DNA of 49,433 bases from QNZT01 sp964651755 (GTDB taxonomy: Bacteria; Campylobacterota; Campylobacteria; Campylobacterales; QNZT01): contig CAZYZD010000005.1 of the NCBI GenBank assembly GCA_964651755.1, positions 1 through 49,433 of the forward strand, read 5' to 3'. The notes below the pieces were generated by a model. It did not search any database, was not told the DNA's origin, and was given only the letters and a program-made list of their open reading frames with translations. This document shows, in pieces, positions 42,756 to 49,433 of the stretch (within the stretch, counting starts at the first letter, position 1; every line of letters starts with the position of its first letter). The position numbers were made by a program, and so were the translations under genes.

Positions 42756-42974
42756 TTACTTATATCTGAATGTAATACGACCTTTATCAAGACTATAAGG
42801 TGTTAGTTCTACTTTCACTCTGTCACCTAGCATGATCTTGATATAATGCATTCTCATTTTTCCCGCAATGTGACATAATACTTTATGTCCATTTTCCAAC
42901 TCAACCATAAAAGTTGCATTAGGCAATGCTTCGATTACAGTTCCATCAACTTCAATTACATCATCTTTTGCCAT
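42756..42974 (-). CDS. infA: Translation initiation factor IF-1
   Basis: 72 residues, the standard single OB-fold. IF-1 binds the A site of the 30S subunit during initiation. Sequence runs MAKDDVIEVDGTVIEALPNA, TFMVELENGHKVLCHIAGKM and RMHYIKIMLGDRVKVELTPY, ending GRITFRYK. It lies 18 bp after map and before the long structured spacer. Confidence 0.98.
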   Translation of the reverse strand: MAKDDVIEVDGTVIEALPNATFMVELENGHKVLCHIAGKMRMHYIKIMLGDRVKVELTPYSLDKGRITFRYK

Positions 42975-42992
42975 TGATTCTCCTTCTTAAAT

Positions 42993-43754
42993 TTACGCTA
43001 TTGATAAAATCTCAGCTTTATTATCAATTATTGCCACAGTATGTTCATAGTGACTACCTCTTAGTCCATCCTCACTTCTAACAGACCATTTATCAGATTG
43101 ATCAACCACAGCTATACCACTTTTTTGACAAATCATCGGTTCAAGACAAAAAACCATTCCATTTTTTATTTTAGGTCCCTGTCTTGGATTCTTTCCTTCT
43201 AAATAGTTTGGAATTTCCGGTTCTTCATGAGGTTTTTTCCCAATACCGTGTCCACAAAAGCCACGTAAAGGTACAAACCCTCTCTCTTTAATAAAGTTTT
43301 CAAGTTCAAAACTTAACTCTTTAAAACGCATACCTGTTTTGATAATAGATATTGCATACATTAAAGCATCTTTTGCACAAGCAATCAGTTTTTCATCTTC
43401 TTCACTAATCTTACCAATAGGTAAAGTAATCGCCGCATCACCATACCAGCCATCTTTCTCAACACCTATATCCAAGCCTAAGATATCACCCTCTTTGACA
43501 ATTGTTTCATCTGGTACACCATGAATAATTACTTCATTTAAGGACGTACAAACACCTGCGGGAAAACCATATAAACCTTTAAAAGCAGGTCGCGCATCCA
43601 ACGATGCAATAAAATCTTCCCCCATCGCATTGATTTCATGAAGTGTCATACCAGGTCTGATATAAGTTCGTAAATGATTGAGAGTCTGTGCTACATAAGA
43701 GTTAGAAACCCTTAGCTTTTCAATTTCTAAGGGTTTCTTGATAGAAATCGCCAT
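42993..43754 (-). CDS. map: Methionine aminopeptidase type I
   Basis: 253 residues. It removes the initiator methionine from nascent chains; two divalent metals. Ligand segments are GDILGLDIGVEKDGWYGDAA (two Asp), GFCGHGIGKKPHEEPEIPNY (His) and MVFCLEPM (Glu), with a final Glu in RGSHYEHTVAI. HGVPDETIVKEGD is also typical. It follows secY by 5 bp, the usual secY-map-infA order. Confidence 0.97.
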   Translation of the reverse strand: MAISIKKPLEIEKLRVSNSYVAQTLNHLRTYIRPGMTLHEINAMGEDFIASLDARPAFKGLYGFPAGVCTSLNEVIIHGVPDETIVKEGDILGLDIGVEKDGWYGDAAITLPIGKISEEDEKLIACAKDALMYAISIIKTGMRFKELSFELENFIKERGFVPLRGFCGHGIGKKPHEEPEIPNYLEGKNPRQGPKIKNGMVFCLEPMICQKSGIAVVDQSDKWSVRSEDGLRGSHYEHTVAIIDNKAEILSIA

Positions 43755-43759
43755 AACTT

Positions 43760-45019
43760 TTATAGTCCTAGCGTATTAAGTGTATTGTACTTATTCATAT
43801 AAATTTGTGCTTCTATTTTTCGCATTGTATCGAGTGCTACCTGGACAACAATCAGTACAGCAGTACCACCAAAATAAAATGGTACACCCATTGTTTTCAC
43901 CAATATCCACGGTAAAGTCGAAATAAGTCCAAGATAAATTGCCCCCCAGAATGTCAAACGACTTGCAACTTCATTGATAAACTCTGCGGTACTTTTACCA
44001 GGTCTAACACCAGGAATAAAACCACCCTGCTTTTTCAGATTTTCAGAGATATCTTTTGCATTAAAAACAATCGATGCATAAAAATATGCAAAGAAAATAA
44101 CACCCAAAAACATCAATACATTAAATAAATAACCATTCGGGCTAAGTAAATCAGCAATCTTTTGCACATAAGGATTTGAACTTCCAGACATTAAGGTCGA
44201 CGGCATCATCAAAACAGCTGAAGCAAAAATAGGTGGAATAACTCCACTAAGGTTTACTTTAATAGGAATATAATTCATTACCCTTTTATTTTGATTCTGC
44301 ATCATCGTTTTACGTGAATATGAAATAGGTATTCTTCTTTCTGCCAATTCTACATATATAATAACACCAATGGTTATCAAAATTACAGCAAGAATTCCAA
44401 TTACAACAAGGAAATTAAGTTCACCTGTATTAATTAAATTCACCATACCACCTACAGCAGCAGGGATACCTGAAACAATACCGGCAAAAATGATTAAGGA
44501 GATACCGTTACCAATACCTCTTTGGGTAATCTGTTCACCAATCCACATCAAAAGCATCGTACCTGTCAACATGGAAACAGCAGCAATTGGTATAAAGAGA
44601 CTCATATCAATCATGATAGCACTTTGTCCACCACTTCCCATACTTTGAAGTCCCATAGAGACACCAATAGCCTGAACCAAGGTGATTGCAACAGTAGCAT
44701 AGCGGATAATCTGCATATATTTAGTCATACCGTCACGTTCTTTTTTCATCTGACCGAGAGTCGGGAATGTTGCAGCAAGAAGTTCCATAATAATGGAAGC
44801 AGTGATATACGGCATAATACCAAGAGAAATGATACTAAGCCTGCTCACTGCATTACCACTAAACATGTTAACCATTCCAAGTGCATTGTTGGAATTTGAA
44901 TCAAAAAAAGCTTTGATCACATCCACATTTACACCTGGAACAGGTATATAAGATAAAATCCTATATGCAAACAAGAAGCCAAGCGTAATCAGAATCTTGT
45001 TTGTTAAGTCTTTTCCCAT
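43760..45019 (-). CDS. secY: Protein translocase subunit SecY
   Basis: 419 residues with ten membrane helices. The channel of the Sec translocon. Starts LTNKILITLGFLFAYRILSY with IPVPGVN, includes ASIIMELLAATFPTLGQMKK, the cytosolic loop RRIPISYSRKTMMQNQNKR, PIKVNLSGVIPPIFASAVLM and FIPGVRPGKSTAEFI. It follows rplO by 2 bp. Confidence 0.98.
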   Translation of the reverse strand: MGKDLTNKILITLGFLFAYRILSYIPVPGVNVDVIKAFFDSNSNNALGMVNMFSGNAVSRLSIISLGIMPYITASIIMELLAATFPTLGQMKKERDGMTKYMQIIRYATVAITLVQAIGVSMGLQSMGSGGQSAIMIDMSLFIPIAAVSMLTGTMLLMWIGEQITQRGIGNGISLIIFAGIVSGIPAAVGGMVNLINTGELNFLVVIGILAVILITIGVIIYVELAERRIPISYSRKTMMQNQNKRVMNYIPIKVNLSGVIPPIFASAVLMMPSTLMSGSSNPYVQKIADLLSPNGYLFNVLMFLGVIFFAYFYASIVFNAKDISENLKKQGGFIPGVRPGKSTAEFINEVASRLTFWGAIYLGLISTLPWILVKTMGVPFYFGGTAVLIVVQVALDTMRKIEAQIYMNKYNTLNTLGL

Positions 45020-45021
45020 CG

Positions 45022-45420
45022 TTATTTACCGCTGGTTGTAATATTTTCGTCTTTGATTTTAGATGCCAACTCTTTTGCACCCTTACCAATCAATTTGATT
45101 TTCTTTACACTTCCCTGTACTTTATGTACAGACTTGATTGTTTCAAATGTGATTTCATCAAGTGCAGCAACTTTTGTTACTTTTTCGATATTGATTACAT
45201 AAGGTTTTACAACGCGTGATGTGAAACCAACTTTAGGTAATCTTCTTTGAAGTGGCTGCTGACCACCTTCAAAACCTCTTTTTCTACTATAACCTGTTCT
45301 ACTTTTCTGCCCTTTGTTACCACGAGTGGCTGTTTTACCCATACCACTACCTTGACCACGACCTACTCTTTTTCTATTTTTAGTAGATCCGGCTGCCGGG
45401 CTTAGATTATCAAGTGCCAT
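45022..45420 (-). CDS. rplO: 50S ribosomal protein L15
   Basis: 132 residues. Late-assembling large-subunit protein. The N-terminal RNA-binding extension is KNRKRVGRGQGSGMGKTATR followed by GNKGQKSRTGYSRKRGFEGG and QQPLQRRLPKVGF, the L15 signature. The C-terminal globular part ends KIKLIGKGAKELASKI. Lies between rpsE (13 bp) and secY (2 bp). Confidence 0.98.
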   Translation of the reverse strand: MALDNLSPAAGSTKNRKRVGRGQGSGMGKTATRGNKGQKSRTGYSRKRGFEGGQQPLQRRLPKVGFTSRVVKPYVINIEKVTKVAALDEITFETIKSVHKVQGSVKKIKLIGKGAKELASKIKDENITTSGK

Positions 45421-45433
45421 TGACTATCCTTTA

Positions 45434-45877
45434 TTATTGTTTAATCATGCTAAGCGCTTTAACAGTCGCCCGCACAAGGTTGTTAGGATTGTTTGAACCC
45501 AATGATTTTGTCAGAATATCTTTAATACCTGCTAACTCAAGTACTGGTCTTGTTGCACCACCGGCAATTACACCTGTACCTTCACTTGCCGGTTTTAACA
45601 AAATTCTGCTTGCATTGTACTTCAACTCGATGTCATGCGCAATTGTTGAACCCTTAACGTTTACTTTCACAAGGTTTTTAAATGCATCATCAACACCTTT
45701 TTTAATTGCATCAGGAACTTCTTTCGCTTTACCTGTACCAAAACCTACAATCCCATCTCTGTTACCAACAACAACAAGGGCGGTAAATCTAAATCTTCTA
45801 CCACCTTTGACAACCTTCGTTACCCTGCCGATGTTAACGATAACTTCTTCAAAATCTTCTCTATTAATATTTTCCAT
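45434..45877 (-). CDS. rpsE: 30S ribosomal protein S5
   Basis: 147 residues from ATG 45877 (MENINREDFEEVIVNIGRVT), which matches the N terminus of Campylobacter S5 and lies nine bases after TAAGG. A second in-frame ATG two codons upstream (45883) is closer to that site and less likely. Core motifs: RRFRFTALVVVGNRDGIVGF, KEVPDAIKKGVDDAFKNLVK, and ASEGTGVIAGGATRPVLELA. S5 works in decoding fidelity and mRNA unwinding. Confidence 0.97.
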   Translation of the reverse strand: MENINREDFEEVIVNIGRVTKVVKGGRRFRFTALVVVGNRDGIVGFGTGKAKEVPDAIKKGVDDAFKNLVKVNVKGSTIAHDIELKYNASRILLKPASEGTGVIAGGATRPVLELAGIKDILTKSLGSNNPNNLVRATVKALSMIKQ

Positions 45878-45888
45878 TATCATTGACC

Positions 45889-46245
45889 TTATAGTGTTAT
45901 TCCATTTTCTCTGAGCGCTTCTGCGAAAGCAGCAACTACACCATGATACTGATTGCCACGTCTATCGAAGACAACTTTCTCAATACCTTTTTCTTTCATG
46001 TTTTCTGCAAAAGCTTTAGCAACTGATGCTGCTGCCTCTTTACTTGCAGAAAGTCCCAGTTTTTTACCGTCAACACTTGCCAATGTCACAGAGTTCACAT
46101 CATCAATCGCTTGCGCGTAAAGGTATCTGTTCGATTTAAAAAGTGCAACTCTTGGCATATCAGCAGTTCCTGAGATTTTCCCTCTGATTCTTCTGATTCT
46201 TCTAGCTTTAAGTGCGTTTTTTTGTTTTAATAATTTAGTTCTCAT
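45889..46245 (-). CDS. rplR: 50S ribosomal protein L18
   Basis: 118 residues. Binds 5S rRNA. Arg/Lys-rich N terminus (KARRIRRIRGKISGTADMPR), then VALFKSNRYLYAQAIDDVNS and the C-terminal VVFDRRGNQYHGVVAAFAEA with LRENGITL, all typical. Lies between rplF and rpsE in the spc order. Confidence 0.98.
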   Translation of the reverse strand: MRTKLLKQKNALKARRIRRIRGKISGTADMPRVALFKSNRYLYAQAIDDVNSVTLASVDGKKLGLSASKEAAASVAKAFAENMKEKGIEKVVFDRRGNQYHGVVAAFAEALRENGITL

Positions 46246-46254
46246 TCTCTACCC

Positions 46255-46791
46255 CTACTTCGCTGCTGTTTTACCGGCTTTTCTGATGATAACTTCATCA
46301 GCATACTTGACACCTTTACCTTTATAAGGCTCTGGCGGTCTGAATCCTCTGATCTCTGCTGCGATTTGTCCAACCACTTGTTTGTCATCACCCTTGATAG
46401 TAATAAGGTTTTTCTCAACTGTTATAGATACATCTTTTGGAAATTCATAGTTGATTGGGTGGGAGAAACCAAGTTGAAGCTCAAGCACATTACCTTTTAC
46501 GGCAGCTCTGTAACCAACACCATTGATTTCAAGTTTTTTCTCATAACCTTGTGTCAATCCAATAACAATATTGTTTGCCAAAGATCTGAATGTTCCCCAA
46601 AAAGCTTTAGATTGTCTATCATCACCTTTTGGTGCAAATACTACTTCATTACCTTCAACTTTTACATCTACATAATTTTTCGTATCGAGCAATTTTTCAA
46701 CATTGCCCTTTTTAAACGAGAGGACTGCGCCATCAAGTTTTACATCGATTCCTGCTGGAATCACTACCGGTTGTTTACCAATTCTTGACAT
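46255..46791 (-). CDS. rplF: 50S ribosomal protein L6
   Basis: 178 residues. Two-domain protein near the GTPase centre. Starts MSRIGKQPVVIPAGIDVKLD, with WGTFRSLANNIVIGLTQGYE and GVGYRAAVKGN, and the C-terminal signature RGFRPPEPYKGKGVKYADEV. The spacer to rpsH upstream is 55 bp, longer than others in the cluster, and holds only AT-rich sequence and the ribosome binding site AAGGA. Confidence 0.98.
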   Translation of the reverse strand: MSRIGKQPVVIPAGIDVKLDGAVLSFKKGNVEKLLDTKNYVDVKVEGNEVVFAPKGDDRQSKAFWGTFRSLANNIVIGLTQGYEKKLEINGVGYRAAVKGNVLELQLGFSHPINYEFPKDVSITVEKNLITIKGDDKQVVGQIAAEIRGFRPPEPYKGKGVKYADEVIIRKAGKTAAK

Positions 46792-46846
46792 TTTTTTCCT
46801 TTTTTACTTGTCTACGATTAAATCGAATGCCGTAAAAACATTGACT

Positions 46847-47242
46847 CTACCATATACTACAGATAACTTCGCCGCCAACACCTTCTTTGTGTGCCACGTC
46901 GTTACTTAGTACGCCTTTTGAAGTACTTACTACGATAGTACCGTAACCGTTTTTGAATCTTTTGATCTCAGATGCCGGCTTGTATACACGACGACCCGGT
47001 TTTGAGATTTTTTTGATTTCATTGATAACCTGATTACCGTTATCGTCATATTTCAATACAACCGAAATAAACTTTTTGTTCCCGTCTTCTTTTACATTGT
47101 ATGATTCAATATACCCTTTTTCCTGAAAAATCTTAACAACAGATTCAACAAGTTTAGAGTGAAGAAGTTCAGTCACTTCTAGTTTTCTCATGGAAGCATT
47201 TCTGATTCTTGTTAATGCGTCTGATACCAGATCATTTACCAT
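46847..47242 (-). CDS. rpsH: 30S ribosomal protein S8
   Basis: 131 residues. Binds the central domain of 16S rRNA; in E. coli it also represses the spc operon. MVNDLVSDALTRIRNASMRK start, KKISKPGRRVYKPASEIKRF middle, and the diagnostic C terminus GYGTIVVSTSKGVLSNDVAH with KEGVGGEVICSIW. Located after rpsN (9 bp). Confidence 0.98.
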   Translation of the reverse strand: MVNDLVSDALTRIRNASMRKLEVTELLHSKLVESVVKIFQEKGYIESYNVKEDGNKKFISVVLKYDDNGNQVINEIKKISKPGRRVYKPASEIKRFKNGYGTIVVSTSKGVLSNDVAHKEGVGGEVICSIW

Positions 47243-47251
47243 GTTTTTTCC

Positions 47252-47437
47252 TTACCAACTTGATTTTTTGATTCCAGGCAATTTGCCTTCATTTGCCATT
47301 TTTCTAAAGCAAATTCTGCAAATACCAAAATCTCTGTAAACTGAGTGAGGGCGTCCACAGATTTGACATCTTGTGTACGCTCTTACTGCAAACTTAGGCT
47401 TTCTTTTCGCTTTTGCGATCATTGATTTCTTTGCCAT
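47252..47437 (-). CDS. rpsN: 30S ribosomal protein S14, zinc-binding type
   Basis: 61 residues, the short zinc form (type Z). Four cysteines, C24, C27, C40 and C43, in RCQICGRPHSVYRDFGICRI are the zinc ligands. Ends GKLPGIKKSSW as is standard. Overlaps the rplE stop by one base. Confidence 0.98.
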   Translation of the reverse strand: MAKKSMIAKAKRKPKFAVRAYTRCQICGRPHSVYRDFGICRICFRKMANEGKLPGIKKSSW

Positions 47438-47988
47438 TATTCACGACCCTTTGCAAATGGAATTCCGATGAGTTCAAGTAATTTGAACGCCTCTTTATCA
47501 TCTTCCGTAGTAGTAACAATAGTGATGTTCATACCATGCGTTTTGATAATATCATCAAACTTTACTTCTGGAAAAACAAGTTGTTCATCCAACCCAAAGC
47601 TATAGTTACCATGACCATCAAAACCATTTCTAGGAAGACCTCTGAAGTCTTTTACCCTTGGAAGTGTAATTGCAATCAGTTTATCGAGGAATGTATACAT
47701 ACGATCCCCTCTAAGTGTTACTTTTACACCAATAGGATACCCCTCTCTAAGTTTAAAACCAGCAATTGATTTTCTCGCTTTTGTGACAACTGCATGTTGT
47801 CCGGCAATCAAAGAGATCGTATCCTGAATGTTTTGAAGGATTTTAGAGTCTTTTGCCTCTTCACCTGCACCAACACTGATAGAGATCTTTTCAATACCTG
47901 GGATCTGCATAGGGTTTTTGATATCAAATTCGCTTACAAGAGCAGGTTTGATATCGTTTGCGTATTTCTCTTTTAATCTAACAACCAT
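47437..47988 (-). CDS. rplE: 50S ribosomal protein L5
   Basis: 183 residues. Binds 5S rRNA with L18 and L25 and touches P-site tRNA. Motifs: PGIEKISISVGAGEEAKDSK, ITGQ-type LIAGQHAVVTKARKSIAGFK and REGYPIGVKVTLRGDRMYTF, FRGLPRNGFDGHGNYSFGLD, and HGMNITIVTTTEDDKEAFKL. Standard place between rplX and rpsN. Confidence 0.98.
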   Translation of the reverse strand: MVVRLKEKYANDIKPALVSEFDIKNPMQIPGIEKISISVGAGEEAKDSKILQNIQDTISLIAGQHAVVTKARKSIAGFKLREGYPIGVKVTLRGDRMYTFLDKLIAITLPRVKDFRGLPRNGFDGHGNYSFGLDEQLVFPEVKFDDIIKTHGMNITIVTTTEDDKEAFKLLELIGIPFAKGRE

Positions 47989-47991
47989 CGT

Positions 47992-48225
47992 TTACCCTTC
48001 CACTTTTGCTACATTTGAAATATGAATAGGCATCTCTTTATTTTCAAAACCACCTTTAGGATTCTCTTCAGTTGGTTTAACTGCCTTTTTCGCGATTTTA
48101 CAACCAGCAACAATCACTTGTGATGTTTTAGGCATAACTTTCAAAACTTCAGCAACTTTACCTTTATCATCACCGGCAATAATTTTTACAGTATCACCTT
48201 TTTTGATTTTAAATTTTACTGCCAT
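47992..48225 (-). CDS. rplX: 50S ribosomal protein L24
   Basis: 77 residues, a short but complete KOW-domain form. Assembly initiator of the large subunit. MAVKFKIKKGDTVKIIAGDD and KGKVAEVLKVMPKTSQVIVA with GGFENKEMPIHISNVAKVE. Start overlaps the rplN stop by one base. Confidence 0.97.
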   Translation of the reverse strand: MAVKFKIKKGDTVKIIAGDDKGKVAEVLKVMPKTSQVIVAGCKIAKKAVKPTEENPKGGFENKEMPIHISNVAKVEG

Positions 48226-48593
48226 TATAATACCTCCGGTGCTAGTGATACAATTTTCATAAAACCTGCATATCTTACTTCACGACCGATAGGACCAAAA
48301 ATACGTGTACCAATCGGCTCTTTTTTAGCATCCAGAATAACCGCTGCATTTTCATCAAATCTGATCAATGAGCCATTCTCTCTTTGTACCTCTTTTTTCG
48401 TACGTACAATTACTGCTTTAACAACCTGTCCTTTTTTCACTTTTCCATTTGGAATCGCTTTTTTGACTGAAGCAACAATAATATCACCAACACTTGCGTA
48501 TCTTCTTTTAGAGCCGCCAAGTACTTTAATACACATGATCTCTTTAGCGCCGCTGTTATCTGCAACCGCTAATCTAGTAAATCCTTGTACCAT
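48225..48593 (-). CDS. rplN: 50S ribosomal protein L14
   Basis: 122 residues. Bridges B5/B8 to 16S rRNA. MVQGFTRLAVADNSGAKEIM start, KVKKGQVVKAVIVRTKKEVQ, and GTRIFGPIGREVRYAGFMKI close to the end followed by VSLAPEVL. One-base overlaps with rpsQ and rplX. Confidence 0.98.
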   Translation of the reverse strand: MVQGFTRLAVADNSGAKEIMCIKVLGGSKRRYASVGDIIVASVKKAIPNGKVKKGQVVKAVIVRTKKEVQRENGSLIRFDENAAVILDAKKEPIGTRIFGPIGREVRYAGFMKIVSLAPEVL

Positions 48594-48841
48594 TACTTCA
48601 CTCCTGTTGCAACAATCTCTTTTAATCTAAAAGATTTTGTTTTTGAAATAGGTCTGCATTCGATTGCAGTAATCGTATCACCAACGTTTGTTTCATTTCT
48701 CTCATCATGAACAAGATATTTTTTAAATCTTTTGACGATTTTGTGATATCTTGGATGCACCACTTTTCTCTCTACTAATACAGTCGCCGTTTTGTCACCG
48801 GCTTTTTTTACAACTGTTCCCTGAATCTCTTTTAAAGCCAT
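48593..48841 (-). CDS. rpsQ: 30S ribosomal protein S17
   Basis: 82 residues, OB-fold protein of the 16S 5' domain. GTVVKKAGDKTATVLVERKV, HPRYHKIVKRFKKYLVHDER and NVGDTITAIECRPISKTKSF are typical. Lies 3 bp after rpmC and overlaps rplN by one base. Confidence 0.98.
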   Translation of the reverse strand: MALKEIQGTVVKKAGDKTATVLVERKVVHPRYHKIVKRFKKYLVHDERNETNVGDTITAIECRPISKTKSFRLKEIVATGVK

Positions 48842-48844
48842 CTC

Positions 48845-49045
48845 TTATGCCTTAACTTCATTTTTAAGTGCAGATATTGCTGTTGATATACGCGCAATAT
48901 CTTTTTTCACTTCTTTAATCTCATTTGGATTACTTAGCTGCATTGTTCTTAGTTTTGCTCTAAGTTTAAACAGCAGCAACTTCTTCTCTTTTAACAACTC
49001 GTTTAACGCTTTTGCGTCTTTACCTTCTAAATCAGTATATTTCAT
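48845..49045 (-). CDS. rpmC: 50S ribosomal protein L29
   Basis: Helical hairpin at the peptide exit tunnel. I prefer ATG 49045 (MKYTDLEGKDAKALNELLKE, 66 residues), which aligns with Campylobacter L29; the frame also allows ATG 49051 two codons earlier. The core LLLFKLRAKLRTMQLSNPNE is diagnostic. Either start lies inside the end of rplP, giving an overlap of 14 or 20 bp. Confidence 0.95.
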   Translation of the reverse strand: MKYTDLEGKDAKALNELLKEKKLLLFKLRAKLRTMQLSNPNEIKEVKKDIARISTAISALKNEVKA

Positions 49046-49433
49046 TTTCATTCTCTCGAGTTATGATTTTTGTTTTAAATGGCAATTTATGTTTTGCAAG
49101 AGTCAACGCTTCACGCGCCAATTCTTCACTTACACCAGCCATTTCAAAAATAATTCTTCCGGGTTTAACATTCATAACCCATTTATCTACAGCACCTTTA
49201 CCTTTACCCATTCTTGTTTCAAGAGGTTTTTTGGTTAAAGGTTTATCAGGAAATACACGAATCCAGGATTTTGCCTGTCTTTTTACGTGTCTTGTCATCG
49301 CAATCCTTGCAGCTTCGATCTGACGGGAATCAATTCTTCCACCTTCAGTAGCTTTCAGTGCGATTTCACCAAAGGCAATAGAGTTACCTCTGTAAGATTT
49401 ACCTCTATTTCTACCTTTTTGCTGTTTTCTATA
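49032..49433 (-). CDS. rplP: 50S ribosomal protein L16 (partial, cut by window edge)
   Basis: The frame is open from the window's right edge to TGA at 49034-49032, giving 133 residues; about eight N-terminal residues lie outside. It starts YRKQQKGRNRGKSYRGNSIA and continues GRIDSRQIEAARIAMTRHVK, WIRVFPDKPLTKKPLETRMG and KGKGAVDKWVMNVKPGRIIF, all L16. An internal Met at 49298 is not the start. L16 helps shape the A site for tRNA. It overlaps rpmC. Confidence 0.97.
   Translation of the reverse strand, partial: YRKQQKGRNRGKSYRGNSIAFGEIALKATEGGRIDSRQIEAARIAMTRHVKRQAKSWIRVFPDKPLTKKPLETRMGKGKGAVDKWVMNVKPGRIIFEMAGVSEELAREALTLAKHKLPFKTKIITRENENEIY

Noticed and set aside
42601..42798. 65-codon plus-strand frame across the infA-rpmJ gap
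   Set aside because: It runs antisense into the 3' end of infA, has no ribosome binding site, and its residues look less protein-like than the minus-strand frame of the same interval.
49012..49323. 103-codon plus-strand frame at the right end
   Set aside because: Complement of rplP and rpmC, both unambiguous.
1..49433. tRNA, rRNA, CRISPR, insertion sequence, prophage or toxin-antitoxin genes
   Set aside because: I looked through the spacers and gene set and saw no cloverleaf, direct-repeat array, transposase, integrase or toxin-like pair. A tRNAscan or repeat search could still find something I missed by eye.

Overview
The window looks like a core-genome segment of a Campylobacterota (epsilonproteobacterial) chromosome, probably a free-living, Sulfurovum- or Sulfurimonas-like organism. 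The evidence is protein sequence character and gene order. Three arrangements that I recall from Campylobacter jejuni are present: pbpA/maf/alaS, flgB-flgC-fliE next to a divisome penicillin-binding protein, and carA-DUF507-MotE-like-FliJ-like-purA. The DNA is AT-rich and very compact, with many 1-11 bp gene overlaps. I saw no tRNA, rRNA, insertion sequence, prophage or CRISPR array. No stretch over 300 bases lacks a gene.

Layout. (1) 1-123: the 3' end of an unidentified plus-strand gene. (2) 120-7814, minus: a seven-gene overlapping operon alaS > CopD-like membrane protein > speD > maf > bioF > orphan ABC ATPase > class A PBP. (3) 7910-10119, minus: ftsW-murG. (4) 10199-13391, plus: a sigma-54 promoter, flgB-flgC-fliE, then ftsI. 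(5) 13481-15187, plus: rplM-rpsI and a PqiA-like membrane protein. (6) 15195-16867, minus: DUF507-carA. (7) 16965-20037, minus: hisZ-purA-fliJ-like-motE-like. (8) 20105-33087, minus: a ten-gene surface-polysaccharide cluster. It has two glycosyltransferases, galE, wecB, wecC, a Wzy/WaaL-type polymerase, a heparinase II/III-type lyase, a Wza-like export lipoprotein, a Wzc-type tyrosine autokinase and a WecA-like initiating transferase. (9) 33318-39479, minus: nfu-type Fe-S carrier, a TPR-like protein, murE, a thioredoxin-like ferredoxin, panD, ybaB, ispA and tkt. (10) 39629-49433, minus: the 3' part of the S10 cluster plus the spc and alpha clusters, from rplP (cut by the window edge) to rplQ, including secY, map, infA and rpoA.

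How the genes work together. Region 8 reads as a Wzy-type exopolysaccharide or capsule pathway. WecA starts the lipid-linked unit; WecB and WecC make UDP-ManNAc and UDP-ManNAcA; GalE supplies Gal/GalNAc donors; the glycosyltransferases extend; Wzy polymerises; Wzc and Wza control length and export. The co-encoded lyase could trim a uronate-containing polymer. No Wzx flippase or Wzb-type phosphatase is visible. Regions 2, 3, 4 and 9 together hold much of the peptidoglycan and division machinery (PBP1A-like, MurG, FtsW, FtsI, MurE). Flagellar genes occur in two places (flgB-flgC-fliE and the FliJ/MotE-like pair).

The part least explained by ordinary annotation is the infA-rpmJ gap (42539-42755). 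It has a TATAAT box, two mutually exclusive hairpins, a further hairpin just before the rpmJ ribosome binding site, and a protein-like minus-strand reading frame broken by one TAG. It could be a regulatory leader of the alpha ribosomal operon, a hidden or decayed small gene, or a dispersed repeat. The sequence alone does not decide.
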